Assembly: GCA_029224185.1 (NCBI GenBank)
Contig: JANZKI010000043.1
Location: 372,001-436,000 of the forward strand
Reading direction: 5' to 3'
Source of the DNA: Karalla daura
Taxonomy: Eukaryota; Chordata; Actinopteri; Chaetodontiformes; Leiognathidae
DNA: 64,000 nt
Shown one piece after another: positions 33,865 to 45,961 of the stretch (position 1 is its first letter; each line of letters begins with the position of its first letter). Both the position numbers and the translations under genes were made by a program. The notes beneath the pieces were generated by a model that made no database searches, was not told where the DNA came from, and worked only from the letters and a program-made list of their open reading frames with translations.

Positions 33865-34576
33865 GTGGGCCACCCCGGAGGCGGCTCACACCCCAAATCG
33901 TGCGTTTGGACTCGCTCGTTCGGGGTCGGGATTTCGGCCGAAAACGACAGGTCCGGGGTGGTCGTTTTTTTCACTTTCGGCGAGGGTTAATATCTCAGCT
34001 CCTGGACCACAGCCGGCCTCGGGATTGCTTTATCCAGTGAGCGTGGGCCACCCCGGAGGCGGCTCACACCCCAAATGGTGGGTTTGAGCTCGCTCGTTCG
34101 GGGTCAGGAAATCGGCTCAAAACGACAGGTCCGGGGTGGTCGTTTTTTTCACTTTCGGCGAGGGTTAATATCTCAGCTCCGGGACCACAGCCGGCCTCGG
34201 GATTGCTTTTTCCAGTGAGCGTGGGCCACCCCGGAGGCGGCTCACACCCCAAATCGTGCGTTTGGACTCATTCGTTCGGGGTCAGGATTTCGGCCGAAAA
34301 CGACAGGTCCGGGGTGGTCGTTTTTTTCACTTTCGGCGAGGGTTAATATCTCAGCTCCGGGACCACAGCCGGCCTCGGGATTGCTTTTTCCAGTGAGCGT
34401 GGGCCACCCCGGAGGCGGCTCACACCCCAAATCGTGCGTTTGGACTCATTCGTTCGGGGTCAGGATTTCGGCCGAAAACGACAGGTCCGGGGTGGTCGTT
34501 TTTTTCACTTTCGGCGAGGGTTAATATCTCAGCTCCGGGACCACAGCCGGCCTCGGGATTGCTTTTTCCAGTGAGC

Positions 34577-34897
34577 GTGGGCCACCCCGGAGGCGGCTCA
34601 CACCCCAAATCGTGCGTTTGGACTCGCTCGCGAGGGGTCGGGATTTCGGCCAAAACGACTGGTCCGGGATGGTCATTTTTTTACCTTTCGGCGAGCTTTA
34701 AAATCTCAGCTCCAGGATCAAATGATCCTGGAGCTCCAGGATCAAATGATCCTGGAGCTGAGATTTTAAAGCTCGCCGAAAGTGAAAAAGTGAAAAAAAC
34801 GACCACCCCGGACCTGTGTTTTTTTTCACTTTCGGCGAGCTTTGATATCTCAGCTCCAGGATCAAATCCGGCATCGGGATTGCGTTTTCCAGTGACC
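34577..34897 (+). repeat. Foldback monomer FB321
   Basis: Palindrome 34685-34782; ctgtgtttttttt spacer variant. First member of a 499-bp foldback pair. The following m3 (34898) has a private ccctggagg. Confidence 0.95.
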
Positions 34898-35075
34898 GTG
34901 GGCCACCCTGGAGGCGGCTCACACCCCAAATCGTGCGTTTGGACTCGCTCGTTCGGGGTCGGGATTTCGGCCGAAAACGACAGGTCCGGGGTGGTCGTTT
35001 TTTTCACTTTCGGCGAGGGTTAATATCTCAGCTCCGGGACCACAGCCGGCCTCGGGATTGCGTTTTCCAGTGACC

Positions 35076-35396
35076 GTGGGCCACCCCGGAGGCGGCTCAC
35101 ACCCCAAATCGTGCGTTTGGACTCGCTCGCGAGGGGTCGGGATTTCGGCCAAAACGACTGGTCCGGGATGGTCATTTTTTTACCTTTCGGCGAGCTTTAA
35201 AATCTCAGCTCCAGGATCAAATGATCCTGGAGCTCCAGGATCAAATGATCCTGGAGCTGAGATTTTAAAGCTCGCCGAAAGTGAAAAAGTGAAAAAAACG
35301 ACCACCCCGGACCTGTGGTTTTTTTCACTTTCGGCGAGCTTTGATATCTCAGCTCCAGGATCAAATCCGGCATCGGGATTGCGTTTTCCAGTGACC
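35076..35396 (+). repeat. Foldback monomer FB321
   Basis: Palindrome 35184-35281. Second member of a 499-bp pair; followed by an m2-like unit, as after 31156. Confidence 0.95.
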
Positions 35397-36286
35397 GTGG
35401 GCCACCCCGGAGGCGGCTCACACCCCAAATCGTGCGTTTGGACTCGCTCGCGAGGGGTCGGGATTTCGGCCGAAAACGACAGGTCCGGGGTGGTCGTTTT
35501 TTTCACTTTCGGCGAGGGTTAATATCTCAGCTCCTGGACCACAGCCGGCCTCGGGATTGCTTTATCCAGTGAGCGTGGGCCACCCCGGAGGCGGCTCACA
35601 CCCCAAATGGTGGGTTTGAGCTCGCTCGTTCGGGGTCAGGAAATCGGCTCAAAACGACAGGTCCGGGGTGGTCGTTTTTGTCACTTTCGGCGAGGGTTAA
35701 TATCTCAGCTCCGGGACCACAGCCGGCCTCGGGATTGCTTTTTCCAGTGAGCGTGGGCCACCCCGGAGGCGGCTCACACCCCAAATCGTGCGTTTGGACT
35801 CATTCGTTCGGGGTCAGGATTTCGGCCGAAAACGACAGGTCCGGGGTGGTCGTTTTTTTCACTTTCGGCGAGGGTTAATATCTCAGCTCCGGGACCACAG
35901 CCGGCCTCGGGATTGCTTTTTCCAGTGAGCGTGGGCCACCCCGGAGGCGGCTCACACCCCAAATCGTGCGTTTGGACTCGCTCGCGAGGGGTCGGGATTT
36001 CGGCCGAAAACGACAGGTCCGGGGTGGTCGTTTTTTTCACTTTCGGCGATGGTTAATATCTCAGCTCCGGGACCACAGCCGGCCTCGGGATTGCTTTTTC
36101 CAGTGAGCGTGGGCCACCCCGGAGGCGGCTCACACCCCAAATCGTGCGTTTGGACTCGCTCGCGAGGGGTCGGGATTTCGGCCGAAAACGACAGGTCCGG
36201 GGTGGTCGCTTTTTTCACTTTCGGCGAGGGTTAATATCTCAGCTCCGGGACCACAGCCGGCCTCGGGATTGCTTTTTCCAGTGAGC

Positions 36287-36572
36287 GTGGGTCACCCCGG
36301 AGGCGGCTCACACCCCAAATCGTGCGTTTGGACTCGCTCGCGAGGGGTCGGGATTTCGGCCAAAACGACTGGTCCGGGATGGTCATTTTTTTACCTTTCG
36401 GCGAGCTTTAAAATCTCAGCATCATCATCATCAAATGATATCTCGCTCGCGAGGGGTCGGGATTTCGGCCAAAACGACTGGTCCGGGATGGTCATTTTTT
36501 TACCTTTCGGCGAGCTTTGATATCTCAGCTCCAGGATCAAATCCGGCATCGGGATTGCTTTTTCCAGTGAGC
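36287..36572 (+). repeat. Foldback-derived monomer FB286
   Basis: HOR counterpart of 32367 at +3920. ATC run present, palindrome absent. Confidence 0.94.
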
Positions 36573-37462
36573 GTGGGCCACCCCGGAGGCGGCTCACACC
36601 CCAAATCGTGCGTTTGGACTCATTCGTTCGGGGTCAGGATTTCGGCCGAAAACGACAGGTCCGGGGTGGTCGTTTTTTTCACTTTCGGCGAGGGTTAATA
36701 TCTCAGCTCCTGGACCACAGCCGGCCTCGGGATTGCTTTATCCAGTGAGCGTGGGCCACCCCGGAGGCGGCTCACACCCCAAATGGTGGGTTTGAGCTCG
36801 CTCGTTCGGGGTCAGGAAATCGGCTCAAAACGACAGGTCCGTGGTGGTCGTTTTTTTCACTTTCGGCGAGGGTTAATATCTCAGCTCCGGGACCACAGCC
36901 GGCCTCGGGATTGCTTTTTCCAGTGAGCGTGGGCCACCCCGGAGGCGGCTCACACCCCAAATCGTGCGTTTGGACTCGTTCGTTCGGGGTCAGGATTTCG
37001 GCCGAAAACGACAGGTCCGGGGTGGTCGTTTTTTTCACTTTCAGCGAGGGTTAATATCTCAGCTCCGGGACCACAGCCGGCCTCGGGATTGCGTTTTCCA
37101 GTGACCGTGGGCCACCCCGGAGGCGGCTCACACCCCAAATCGTGCGTTTGGACTCGCTCGTTCGGGGTCGGGATTTCGGCCGAAAACGACAGGTCCGGGG
37201 TGGTCGCTTTTTTCACTTTCGGCGAGGGTTAATATCTCAGCTCCGGGACCACAGCCGGCCTCGGGATTGCTTTTTCCAGTGAGCGTGGGCCACCCCGGAG
37301 GCGGCTCACACCCCAAATCGTGCGTTTGGACTCATTCGTTCGGGGTCAGGATTTCGGCCGAAAACGACAGGTCCGGGGTGGGCGTTTTTTTCACTTTCGG
37401 CGAGGGTTAATATCTCAGCTCCGGGACCACAGCCGGCCTCGGGATTGCGTTTTCCAGTGACC

Positions 37463-37783
37463 GTGGGCCACCCCGGAGGCGGCTCACACCCCAAATCGTG
37501 CGTTTGGACTCGCTCGCGAGGGGTCGGGATTTCGGCCAAAACGACTGGTCCGGGATGGTCATTTTTTTACCTTTCGGCGAGCTTTAAAATCTCAGCTCCA
37601 GGATCAAATGATCCTGGAGCTCCAGGATCAAATGATCCTGGAGCTGAGATTTTAAAGCTCGCCGAAAGTGAAAAAGTGAAAAAAACGACCACCCCGGACC
37701 TGTGGTTTTTTTCACTTTCGGCGAGCTTTGATATCTCAGCTCCAGGATCAAATCCGGCATCGGGATTGCGTTTTCCAGTGACC
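37463..37783 (+). repeat. Foldback monomer FB321
   Basis: HOR counterpart of 33543 without the extra A. Palindrome 37571-37668. Confidence 0.95.
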
Positions 37784-38495
37784 GTGGGCCACCCCGGAGG
37801 CGGCTCACACCCCAAATCGTGCGTTTGGACTCGCTCGTTCGGGGTCGGGATTTCGGCCGAAAACGACAGGTCCGGGGTGGTCGTTTTTTTCACTTTCGGC
37901 GAGGGTTAATATCTCAGCTCCTGGACCACAGCCGGCCTCGGGATTGCTTTATCCAGTGAGCGTGGGCCACCCCGGAGGCGGCTCACACCCCAAATGGTGG
38001 GTTTGAGCTCGCTCGTTCGGGGTCAGGAAATCGGCTCAAAACGACAGGTCCGGGGTGGTCGTTTTTTTCACTTTCGGCGAGGGTTAATATCTCAGCTCCG
38101 GGACCACAGCCGGCCTCGGGATTGCTTTTTCCAGTGAGCGTGGGCCACCCCGGAGGCGGCTCACACCCCAAATCGTGCGTTTGGACTCATTCGTTCGGGG
38201 TCAGGATTTCGGCCGAAAACGACAGGTCCGGGGTGGTCGTTTTTTTCACTTTCGGCGAGGGTTAATATCTCAGCTCCGGGACCACAGCCGGCCTCGGGAT
38301 TGCTTTTTCCAGTGAGCGTGGGCCACCCCGGAGGCGGCTCACACCCCAAATCGTGCGTTTGGACTCATTCGTTCGGGGTCAGGATTTCGGCCGAAAACGA
38401 CAGGTCCGGGGTGGTCGTTTTTTTCACTTTCGGCGAGGGTTAATATCTCAGCTCCGGGACCACAGCCGGCCTCGGGATTGCTTTTTCCAGTGAGC

Positions 38496-38816
38496 GTGGG
38501 CCACCCCGGAGGCGGCTCACACCCCAAATCGTGCGTTTGGACTCGCTCGCGAGGGGTCGGGATTTCGGCCAAAACGACTGGTCCGGGATGGTCATTTTTT
38601 TACCTTTCGGCGAGCTTTAAAATCTCAGCTCCAGGATCAAATGATCCTGGAGCTCCAGGATCAAATGATCCTGGAGCTGAGATTTTAAAGCTCGCCGAAA
38701 GTGAAAAAGTGAAAAAAACGACCACCCCGGACCTGTGTTTTTTTTCACTTTCGGCGAGCTTTGATATCTCAGCTCCAGGATCAAATCCGGCATCGGGATT
38801 GCGTTTTCCAGTGACC
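38496..38816 (+). repeat. Foldback monomer FB321
   Basis: HOR counterpart of 34577, same ctgtgtttttttt spacer. Palindrome 38604-38701. Confidence 0.95.
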
Positions 38817-38994
38817 GTGGGCCACCCCGGAGGCGGCTCACACCCCAAATCGTGCGTTTGGACTCGCTCGTTCGGGGTCGGGATTTCGGCCGAAAACGAC
38901 AGGTCCGGGGTGGTCGTTTTTTTCACTTTCGGCGAGGGTTAATATCTCAGCTCCGGGACCACAGCCGGCCTCGGGATTGCGTTTTCCAGTGACC

Positions 38995-39315
38995 GTGGGC
39001 CACCCCGGAGGCGGCTCACACCCCAAATCGTGCGTTTGGACTCGCTCGCGAGGGGTCGGGATTTCGGCCAAAACGACTGGTCCGGGATGGTCATTTTTTT
39101 ACCTTTCGGCGAGCTTTAAAATCTCAGCTCCAGGATCAAATGATCCTGGAGCTCCAGGATCAAATGATCCTGGAGCTGAGATTTTAAAGCTCGCCGAAAG
39201 TGAAAAAGTGAAAAAAACGACCACCCCGGACCTGTGGTTTTTTTCACTTTCGGCGAGCTTTGATATCTCAGCTCCAGGATCAAATCCGGCATCGGGATTG
39301 CGTTTTCCAGTGACC
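38995..39315 (+). repeat. Foldback monomer FB321
   Basis: HOR counterpart of 35076 but followed by m3 instead of m2. Palindrome 39103-39200. Confidence 0.95.
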
Positions 39316-40205
39316 GTGGGCCACCCCGGAGGCGGCTCACACCCCAAATCGTGCGTTTGGACTCGCTCGTTCGGGGTCGGGATTTCGGCCGAAAACGACA
39401 GGTCCGGGGTGGTCGTTTTTTTCACTTTCGGCGAGGGTTAATATCTCAGCTCCTGGACCACAGCCGGCCTCGGGATTGCTTTATCCAGTGAGCGTGGGCC
39501 ACCCCGGAGGCGGCTCACACCCCAAATGGTGGGTTTGAGCTCGCTCGTTCGGGGTCAGGAAATCGGCTCAAAACGACAGGTCCGGGGTGGTCGTTTTTGT
39601 CACTTTCGGCGAGGGTTAATATCTCAGCTCCGGGACCACAGCCGGCCTCGGGATTGCTTTTTCCAGTGAGCGTGGGCCACCCCGGAGGCGGCTCACACCC
39701 CAAATCGTGCGTTTGGACTCATTCGTTCGGGGTCAGGATTTCGGCCGAAAACGACAGGTCCGGGGTGGTCGTTTTTTTCACTTTCGGCGAGGGTTAATAT
39801 CTCAGCTCCGGGACCACAGCCGGCCTCGGGATTGCTTTTTCCAGTGAGCGTGGGCCACCCCGGAGGCGGCTCACACCCCAAATCGTGCGTTTGGACTCGC
39901 TCGCGAGGGGTCGGGATTTCGGCCGAAAACGACAGGTCCGGGGTGGTCGTTTTTTTCACTTTCGGCGATGGTTAATATCTCAGCTCCGGGACCACAGCCG
40001 GCCTCGGGATTGCTTTTTCCAGTGAGCGTGGGCCACCCCGGAGGCGGCTCACACCCCAAATCGTGCGTTTGGACTCGCTCGCGAGGGGTCGGGATTTCGG
40101 CCGAAAACGACAGGTCCGGGGTGGTCGCTTTTTTCACTTTCGGCGAGGGTTAATATCTCAGCTCCGGGACCACAGCCGGCCTCGGGATTGCTTTTTCCAG
40201 TGAGC

Positions 40206-40491
40206 GTGGGTCACCCCGGAGGCGGCTCACACCCCAAATCGTGCGTTTGGACTCGCTCGCGAGGGGTCGGGATTTCGGCCAAAACGACTGGTCCGGGATG
40301 GTCATTTTTTTACCTTTCGGCGAGCTTTAAAATCTCAGCATCATCATCATCAAATGATATCTCGCTCGCGAGGGGTCGGGATTTCGGCCAAAACGACTGG
40401 TCCGGGATGGTCATTTTTTTACCTTTCGGCGAGCTTTGATATCTCAGCTCCAGGATCAAATCCGGCATCGGGATTGCTTTTTCCAGTGAGC
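40206..40491 (+). repeat. Foldback-derived monomer FB286
   Basis: HOR counterpart of 36287; the first FB286 of the local 1176-bp duplication. Confidence 0.94.
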
Positions 40492-40669
40492 GTGGGCCAC
40501 CCCGGAGGCGGCTCACACCCCAAATCGTGCGTTTGGACTCATTCGTTCGGGGTCAGGATTTCGGCCGAAAACGACAGGTCCGGGGTGGTCGTTTTTTTCA
40601 CTTTCGGCGAGGGTTAATATCTCAGCTCCTGGACCACAGCCGGCCTCGGGATTGCTTTATCCAGTGAGC

Positions 40670-40847
40670 GCGGGCCACCCCGGAGGCGGCTCACACCCCA
40701 AATGGTGGGTTTGAGCTCGCTCGTTCGGGGTCAGGAAATCGGCTCAAAACGACAGGTCCGTGGTGGTCGTTTTTGTCACTTTCGGCGAGGGTTAATATCT
40801 CAGCTCCGGGACCACAGCCGGCCTCGGGATTGCTTTTTCCAGTGAGC
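40670..40847 (+). repeat. Chimeric w monomer at a duplication junction
   Basis: Left part: gcgggccacc start (T to C at 40671) and gtccgtgg (G to T at 40761), both shared with w 41846. Right part: tttttgtcac (G at 40775), shared with w 39494 but not with 41846. The exchange point therefore lies between 40761 and 40775. Confidence 0.85.
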
Positions 40848-41381
40848 GTGGGCCACCCCGGAGGCGGCTCACACCCCAAATCGTGCGTTTGGACTCATTC
40901 GTTCGGGGTCAGGATTTCGGCCGAAAACGACAGGTCCGGGGTGGTCGTTTTTTTCACTTTCGGCGAGGGTTAATATCTCAGCTCCGGGACCACAGCCGGC
41001 CTCGGGATTGCTTTTTCCAGTGAGCGTGGGCCACCCCGGAGGCGGCTCACACCCCAAATCGTGCGTTTGGACTCGCTCGCGAGGGGTCGGGATTTCGGCC
41101 GAAAACGACAGGTCCGGGGTGGTCGTTTTTTTCACTTTCGGCGATGGTTAATATCTCAGCTCCGGGACCACAGCCGGCCTCGGGATTGCTTTTTCCAGTG
41201 AGCGTGGGCCACCCCGGAGGCGGCTCACACCCCAAATCGTGCGTTTGGACTCGCTCGCGAGGGGTCGGGATTTCGGCCGAAAACGACAGGTCCGGGGTGG
41301 TCGCTTTTTTCACTTTCGGCGAGGGTTAATATCTCAGCTCCGGGACCACAGCCGGCCTCGGGATTGCTTTTTCCAGTGAGC

Positions 41382-41667
41382 GTGGGTCACCCCGGAGGCG
41401 GCTCACACCCCAAATCGTGCGTTTGGACTCGCTCGCGAGGGGTCGGGATTTCGGCCAAAACGACTGGTCCGGGATGGTCATTTTTTTACCTTTCGGCGAG
41501 CTTTAAAATCTCAGCATCATCATCATCAAATGATATCTCGCTCGCGAGGGGTCGGGATTTCGGCCAAAACGACTGGTCCGGGATGGTCATTTTTTTACCT
41601 TTCGGCGAGCTTTGATATCTCAGCTCCAGGATCAAATCCGGCATCGGGATTGCTTTTTCCAGTGAGC
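41382..41667 (+). repeat. Foldback-derived monomer FB286
   Basis: Duplicate of 40206 at +1176. Last FB286 in the window. Confidence 0.94.
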
Positions 41668-42557
41668 GTGGGCCACCCCGGAGGCGGCTCACACCCCAAA
41701 TCGTGCGTTTGGACTCATTCGTTCGGGGTCAGGATTTCGGCCGAAAACGACAGGTCCGGGGTGGTCGTTTTTTTCACTTTCGGCGAGGGTTAATATCTCA
41801 GCTCCTGGACCACAGCCGGCCTCGGGATTGCTTTATCCAGTGAGCGCGGGCCACCCCGGAGGCGGCTCACACCCCAAATGGTGGGTTTGAGCTCGCTCGT
41901 TCGGGGTCAGGAAATCGGCTCAAAACGACAGGTCCGTGGTGGTCGTTTTTTTCACTTTCGGCGAGGGTTAATATCTCAGCTCCGGGACCACAGCCGGCCT
42001 CGGGATTGCTTTTTCCAGTGAGCGTGGGCCACCCCGGAGGCGGCTCACACCCCAAATCGTGCGTTTGGACTCGTTCGTTCGGGGTCAGGATTTCGGCCGA
42101 AAACGACAGGTCCGGGGTGGTCGTTTTTTTCACTTTCAGCGAGGGTTAATATCTCAGCTCCGGGACCACAGCCGGCCTCGGGATTGCGTTTTCCAGTGAC
42201 CGTGGGCCACCCCGGAGGCGGCTCACACCCCAAATCGTGCGTTTGGACTCGCTCGTTCGGGGTCGGGATTTCGGCCGAAAACGACAGGTCCGGGGTGGTC
42301 GCTTTTTTCACTTTCGGCGAGGGTTAATATCTCAGCTCCGGGACCACAGCCGGCCTCGGGATTGCTTTTTCCAGTGAGCGTGGGCCACCCCGGAGGCGGC
42401 TCACACCCCAAATCGTGCGTTTGGACTCATTCGTTCGGGGTCAGGATTTCGGCCGAAAACGACAGGTCCGGGGTGGTCGTTTTTTTCACTTTCGGCGAGG
42501 GTTAATATCTCAGCTCCGGGACCACAGCCGGCCTCGGGATTGCGTTTTCCAGTGACC
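41382..42557 (+). repeat. Last FB286-led block of zone III (1176 bp)
   Basis: FB286 41382, m1, w 41846, m4, m3, m1. This is the first six units of the 19-mer HOR. It carries ttcagcgag in m4 (42024) like 33009 and 36929, but has normal gggtggtcg where 33365 and 37285 have gggtgggcg. Confidence 0.85.
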
Positions 42558-42878
42558 GTGGGCCACCCCGGAGGCGGCTCACACCCCAAATCGTGCGTTT
42601 GGACTCGCTCGCGAGGGGTCGGGATTTCGGCCAAAACGACTGGTCCGGGATGGTCATTTTTTTACCTTTCGGCGAGCTTTAAAATCTCAGCTCCAGGATC
42701 AAATGATCCTGGAGCTCCAGGATCAAATGATCCTGGAGCTGAGATTTTAAAGCTCGCCGAAAGTGAAAAAGTGAAAAAAACGACCACCCCGGACCTGTGG
42801 TTTTTTTCACTTTCGGCGAGCTTTGATATCTCAGCTCCAGGATCAAATCCGGCATCGGGATTGCGTTTTCCAGTGACC
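42558..42878 (+). repeat. Foldback monomer FB321
   Basis: Palindrome 42666-42763. Leads the first 1969-bp 10-mer of zone IV. Confidence 0.95.
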
Positions 42879-43768
42879 GTGGGCCACCCCGGAGGCGGCT
42901 CACACCCCAAATCGTGCGTTTGGACTCGCTCGTTCGGGGTCGGGATTTCGGCCGAAAACGACAGGTCCGGGGTGGTCGTTTTTTTCACTTTCGGCGAGGG
43001 TTAATATCTCAGCTCCTGGACCACAGCCGGCCTCGGGATTGCTTTATCCAGTGAGCGTGGGCCACCCCGGAGGCGGCTCACACCCCAAATGGTGGGTTTG
43101 AGCTCGCTCGTTCGGGGTCAGGAAATCGGCTCAAAACGACAGGTCCGGGGTGGTCGTTTTTGTCACTTTCGGCGAGGGTTAATATCTCAGCTCCGGGACC
43201 ACAGCCGGCCTCGGGATTGCTTTTTCCAGTGAGCGTGGGCCACCCCGGAGGCGGCTCACACCCCAAATCGTGCGTTTGGACTCATTCGTTCGGGGTCAGG
43301 ATTTCGGCCGAAAACGACAGGTCCGGGGTGGTCGTTTTTTTCACTTTCGGCGAGGGTTAATATCTCAGCTCCGGGACCACAGCCGGCCTCGGGATTGCTT
43401 TTTCCAGTGAGCGTGGGCCACCCCGGAGGCGGCTCACACCCCAAATCGTGCGTTTGGACTCGTTCGTTCGGGGTCAGGATTTCGGCCGAAAACGACAGGT
43501 CCGGGGTGGTCGTTTTTTTCACTTTCGGCGAGGGTTAATATCTCAGCTCCGGGACCACAGCCGGCCTCGGGATTGCGTTTTCCAGTGACCGTGGGCCACC
43601 CCGGAGGCGGCTCACACCCCAAATCGTGCGTTTGGACTCGCTCGTTCGGGGTCGGGATTTCGGCCGAAAACGACAGGTCCGGGGTGGTCGTTTTTTTCAC
43701 ATTCGGCGAGGGTTAATATCTCAGCTCCAGGATCAAATCCGGCCTCGGGATTGCTTTTTCCAGTGAGC

Positions 43769-43992
43769 GTGGGCCACCCTGGAGGCGGCTCACACCCCAA
43801 ATCGTGCGTTTGGACTCGCTCGCGAGGGGTCGGGATTTCGGCCAAAACGACTGGTCCGGGATGGTCATTTTTTTTAGTGAAAAAGTGAAAAAAACGACCA
43901 CCCCGGACCTGTGGTTTTTTTCACTTTCGGCGAGCTTTGATATCTCAGCTCCAGGATCAAATCCGGCATCGGGATTGCGTTTTCCAGTGACC
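43769..43992 (+). repeat. Foldback-derived monomer FB224 (palindrome excised)
   Basis: Compared with FB321, 97 bp net are missing: the T run passes directly into agtgaaaaagtgaaaa, so the 98-bp palindrome is removed while the distal inverted arm (gtgaaaaaaacgacc...gacctgt) remains. Starts with gggccaccctgg, shared by all seven FB224 units. First FB224; followed by m3 and w. Confidence 0.94.
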
Positions 43993-44526
43993 GTGGGCCA
44001 CCCCGGAGGCGGCTCACACCCCAAATCGTGCGTTTGGACTCGCTCGTTCGGGGTCGGGATTTCGGCCGAAAACGACAGGTCCGGGGTGGTCGTTTTTTTC
44101 ACTTTCGGCGAGGGTTAATATCTCAGCTCCTGGACCACAGCCGGCCTCGGGATTGCTTTATCCAGTGAGCGTGGGCCACCCCGGAGGCGGCTCACACCCC
44201 AAATGGTGGGTTTGAGCTCGCTCGTTCGGGGTCAGGAAATCGGCTCAAAACGACAGGTCCGGGGTGGTCGTTTTTGTCACTTTCGGCGAGGGTTAATATC
44301 TCAGCTCCGGGACCACAGCCGGCCTCGGGATTGCTTTTTCCAGTGAGCGTGGGCCACCCCGGAGGCGGCTCACACCCCAAATCGTGCGTTTGGACTCATT
44401 CGTTCGGGGTCAGGATTTCGGCCGAAAACGACAGGTCCGGGGTGGTCGTTTTTTTCACTTTCGGCGAGGGTTAATATCTCAGCTCCGGGACCACAGCCGG
44501 CCTCGGGATTGCGTTTTCCAGTGACC

Positions 44527-44847
44527 GTGGGCCACCCCGGAGGCGGCTCACACCCCAAATCGTGCGTTTGGACTCGCTCGCGAGGGGTCGGGATTTCGGC
44601 CAAAACGACTGGTCCGGGATGGTCATTTTTTTACCTTTCGGCGAGCTTTAAAATCTCAGCTCCAGGATCAAATGATCCTGGAGCTCCAGGATCAAATGAT
44701 CCTGGAGCTGAGATTTTAAAGCTCGCCGAAAGTGAAAAAGTGAAAAAAACGACCACCCCGGACCTGTGGTTTTTTTCACTTTCGGCGAGCTTTGATATCT
44801 CAGCTCCAGGATCAAATCCGGCATCGGGATTGCGTTTTCCAGTGACC
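44527..44847 (+). repeat. Foldback monomer FB321
   Basis: HOR counterpart of 42558 at +1969. Palindrome 44635-44732. Confidence 0.95.
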
Positions 44848-45737
44848 GTGGGCCACCCCGGAGGCGGCTCACACCCCAAATCGTGCGTTTGGACTCGCTC
44901 GTTCGGGGTCGGGATTTCGGCCGAAAACGACAGGTCCGGGGTGGTCGTTTTTTTCACTTTCGGCGAGGGTTAATATCTCAGCTCCTGGACCACAGCCGGC
45001 CTCGGGATTGCTTTATCCAGTGAGCGTGGGCCACCCCGGAGGCGGCTCACACCCCAAATGGTGGGTTTGAGCTCGCTCGTTCGGGGTCAGGAAATCGGCT
45101 CAAAACGACAGGTCCGGGGTGGTCGTTTTTGTCACTTTCGGCGAGGGTTAATATCTCAGCTCCGGGACCACAGCCGGCCTCGGGATTGCTTTTTCCAGTG
45201 AGCGTGGGCCACCCCGGAGGCGGCTCACACCCCAAATCGTGCGTTTGGACTCATTCGTTCGGGGTCAGGATTTCGGCCGAAAACGACAGGTCCGGGGTGG
45301 TCGTTTTTTTCACTTTCGGCGAGGGTTAATATCTCAGCTCCGGGACCACAGCCGGCCTCGGGATTGCTTTTTCCAGTGAGCGTGGGCCACCCCGGAGGCG
45401 GCTCACACCCCAAATCGTGCGTTTGGACTCGTTCGTTCGGGGTCAGGATTTCGGCCGAAAACGACAGGTCCGGGGTGGTCGTTTTTTTCACTTTCGGCGA
45501 GGGTTAATATCTCAGCTCCGGGACCACAGCCGGCCTCGGGATTGCGTTTTCCAGTGACCGTGGGCCACCCCGGAGGCGGCTCACACCCCAAATCGTGCGT
45601 TTGGACTCGCTCGTTCGGGGTCGGGATTTCGGCCGAAAACGACAGGTCCGGGGTGGTCGTTTTTTTCACATTCGGCGAGGGTTAATATCTCAGCTCCAGG
45701 ATCAAATCCGGCCTCGGGATTGCTTTTTCCAGTGAGC

Positions 45738-45961
45738 GTGGGCCACCCTGGAGGCGGCTCACACCCCAAATCGTGCGTTTGGACTCGCTCGCGAGGGGTC
45801 GGGATTTCGGCCAAAACGACTGGTCCGGGATGGTCATTTTTTTTAGTGAAAAAGTGAAAAAAACGACCACCCCGGACCTGTGGTTTTTTTCACTTTCGGC
45901 GAGCTTTGATATCTCAGCTCCAGGATCAAATCCGGCATCGGGATTGCGTTTTCCAGTGACC
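45738..45961 (+). repeat. Foldback-derived monomer FB224
   Basis: HOR counterpart of 43769 at +1969, same excision junction. Confidence 0.94.

Larger units (their letters stand above)
32367..36286 (+). repeat. 19-mer higher-order repeat, zone III, copy 2 (3920 bp)
   Basis: FB286 32367, m1, w, m4, m3, m1, FB322 33543, m3, w, m1, m1, FB321 34577, m3, FB321 35076, m2, w, m1, m2, m2. The part from 33543 to 35396 repeats the 1033 + 499 foldback module of zone II, which indicates shared descent of the two zones. Confidence 0.88.
36287..40205 (+). repeat. 19-mer higher-order repeat, zone III, copy 3 (3919 bp)
   Basis: Same order as copy 2 except that the unit after the last foldback is m3 (39316) rather than m2 (35397). 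The copy is one base shorter because its 37463 foldback lacks the extra A found at 33543. Both copies share private variants, such as gggtgggcg in m1 33365 and 37285 and ttcagcgag in m4 33009 and 36929. Confidence 0.88.
40206..41381 (+). repeat. Local 6-mer duplication unit, zone III (1176 bp)
   Basis: FB286 40206, m1 40492, w 40670, m1 40848, m2 41026, m2 41204. The block from 39494 to 40669 (w, m1, m2, m2, FB286, m1) is repeated at 40670-41845. The junction w at 40670 is chimeric (separate entry). Confidence 0.85.
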
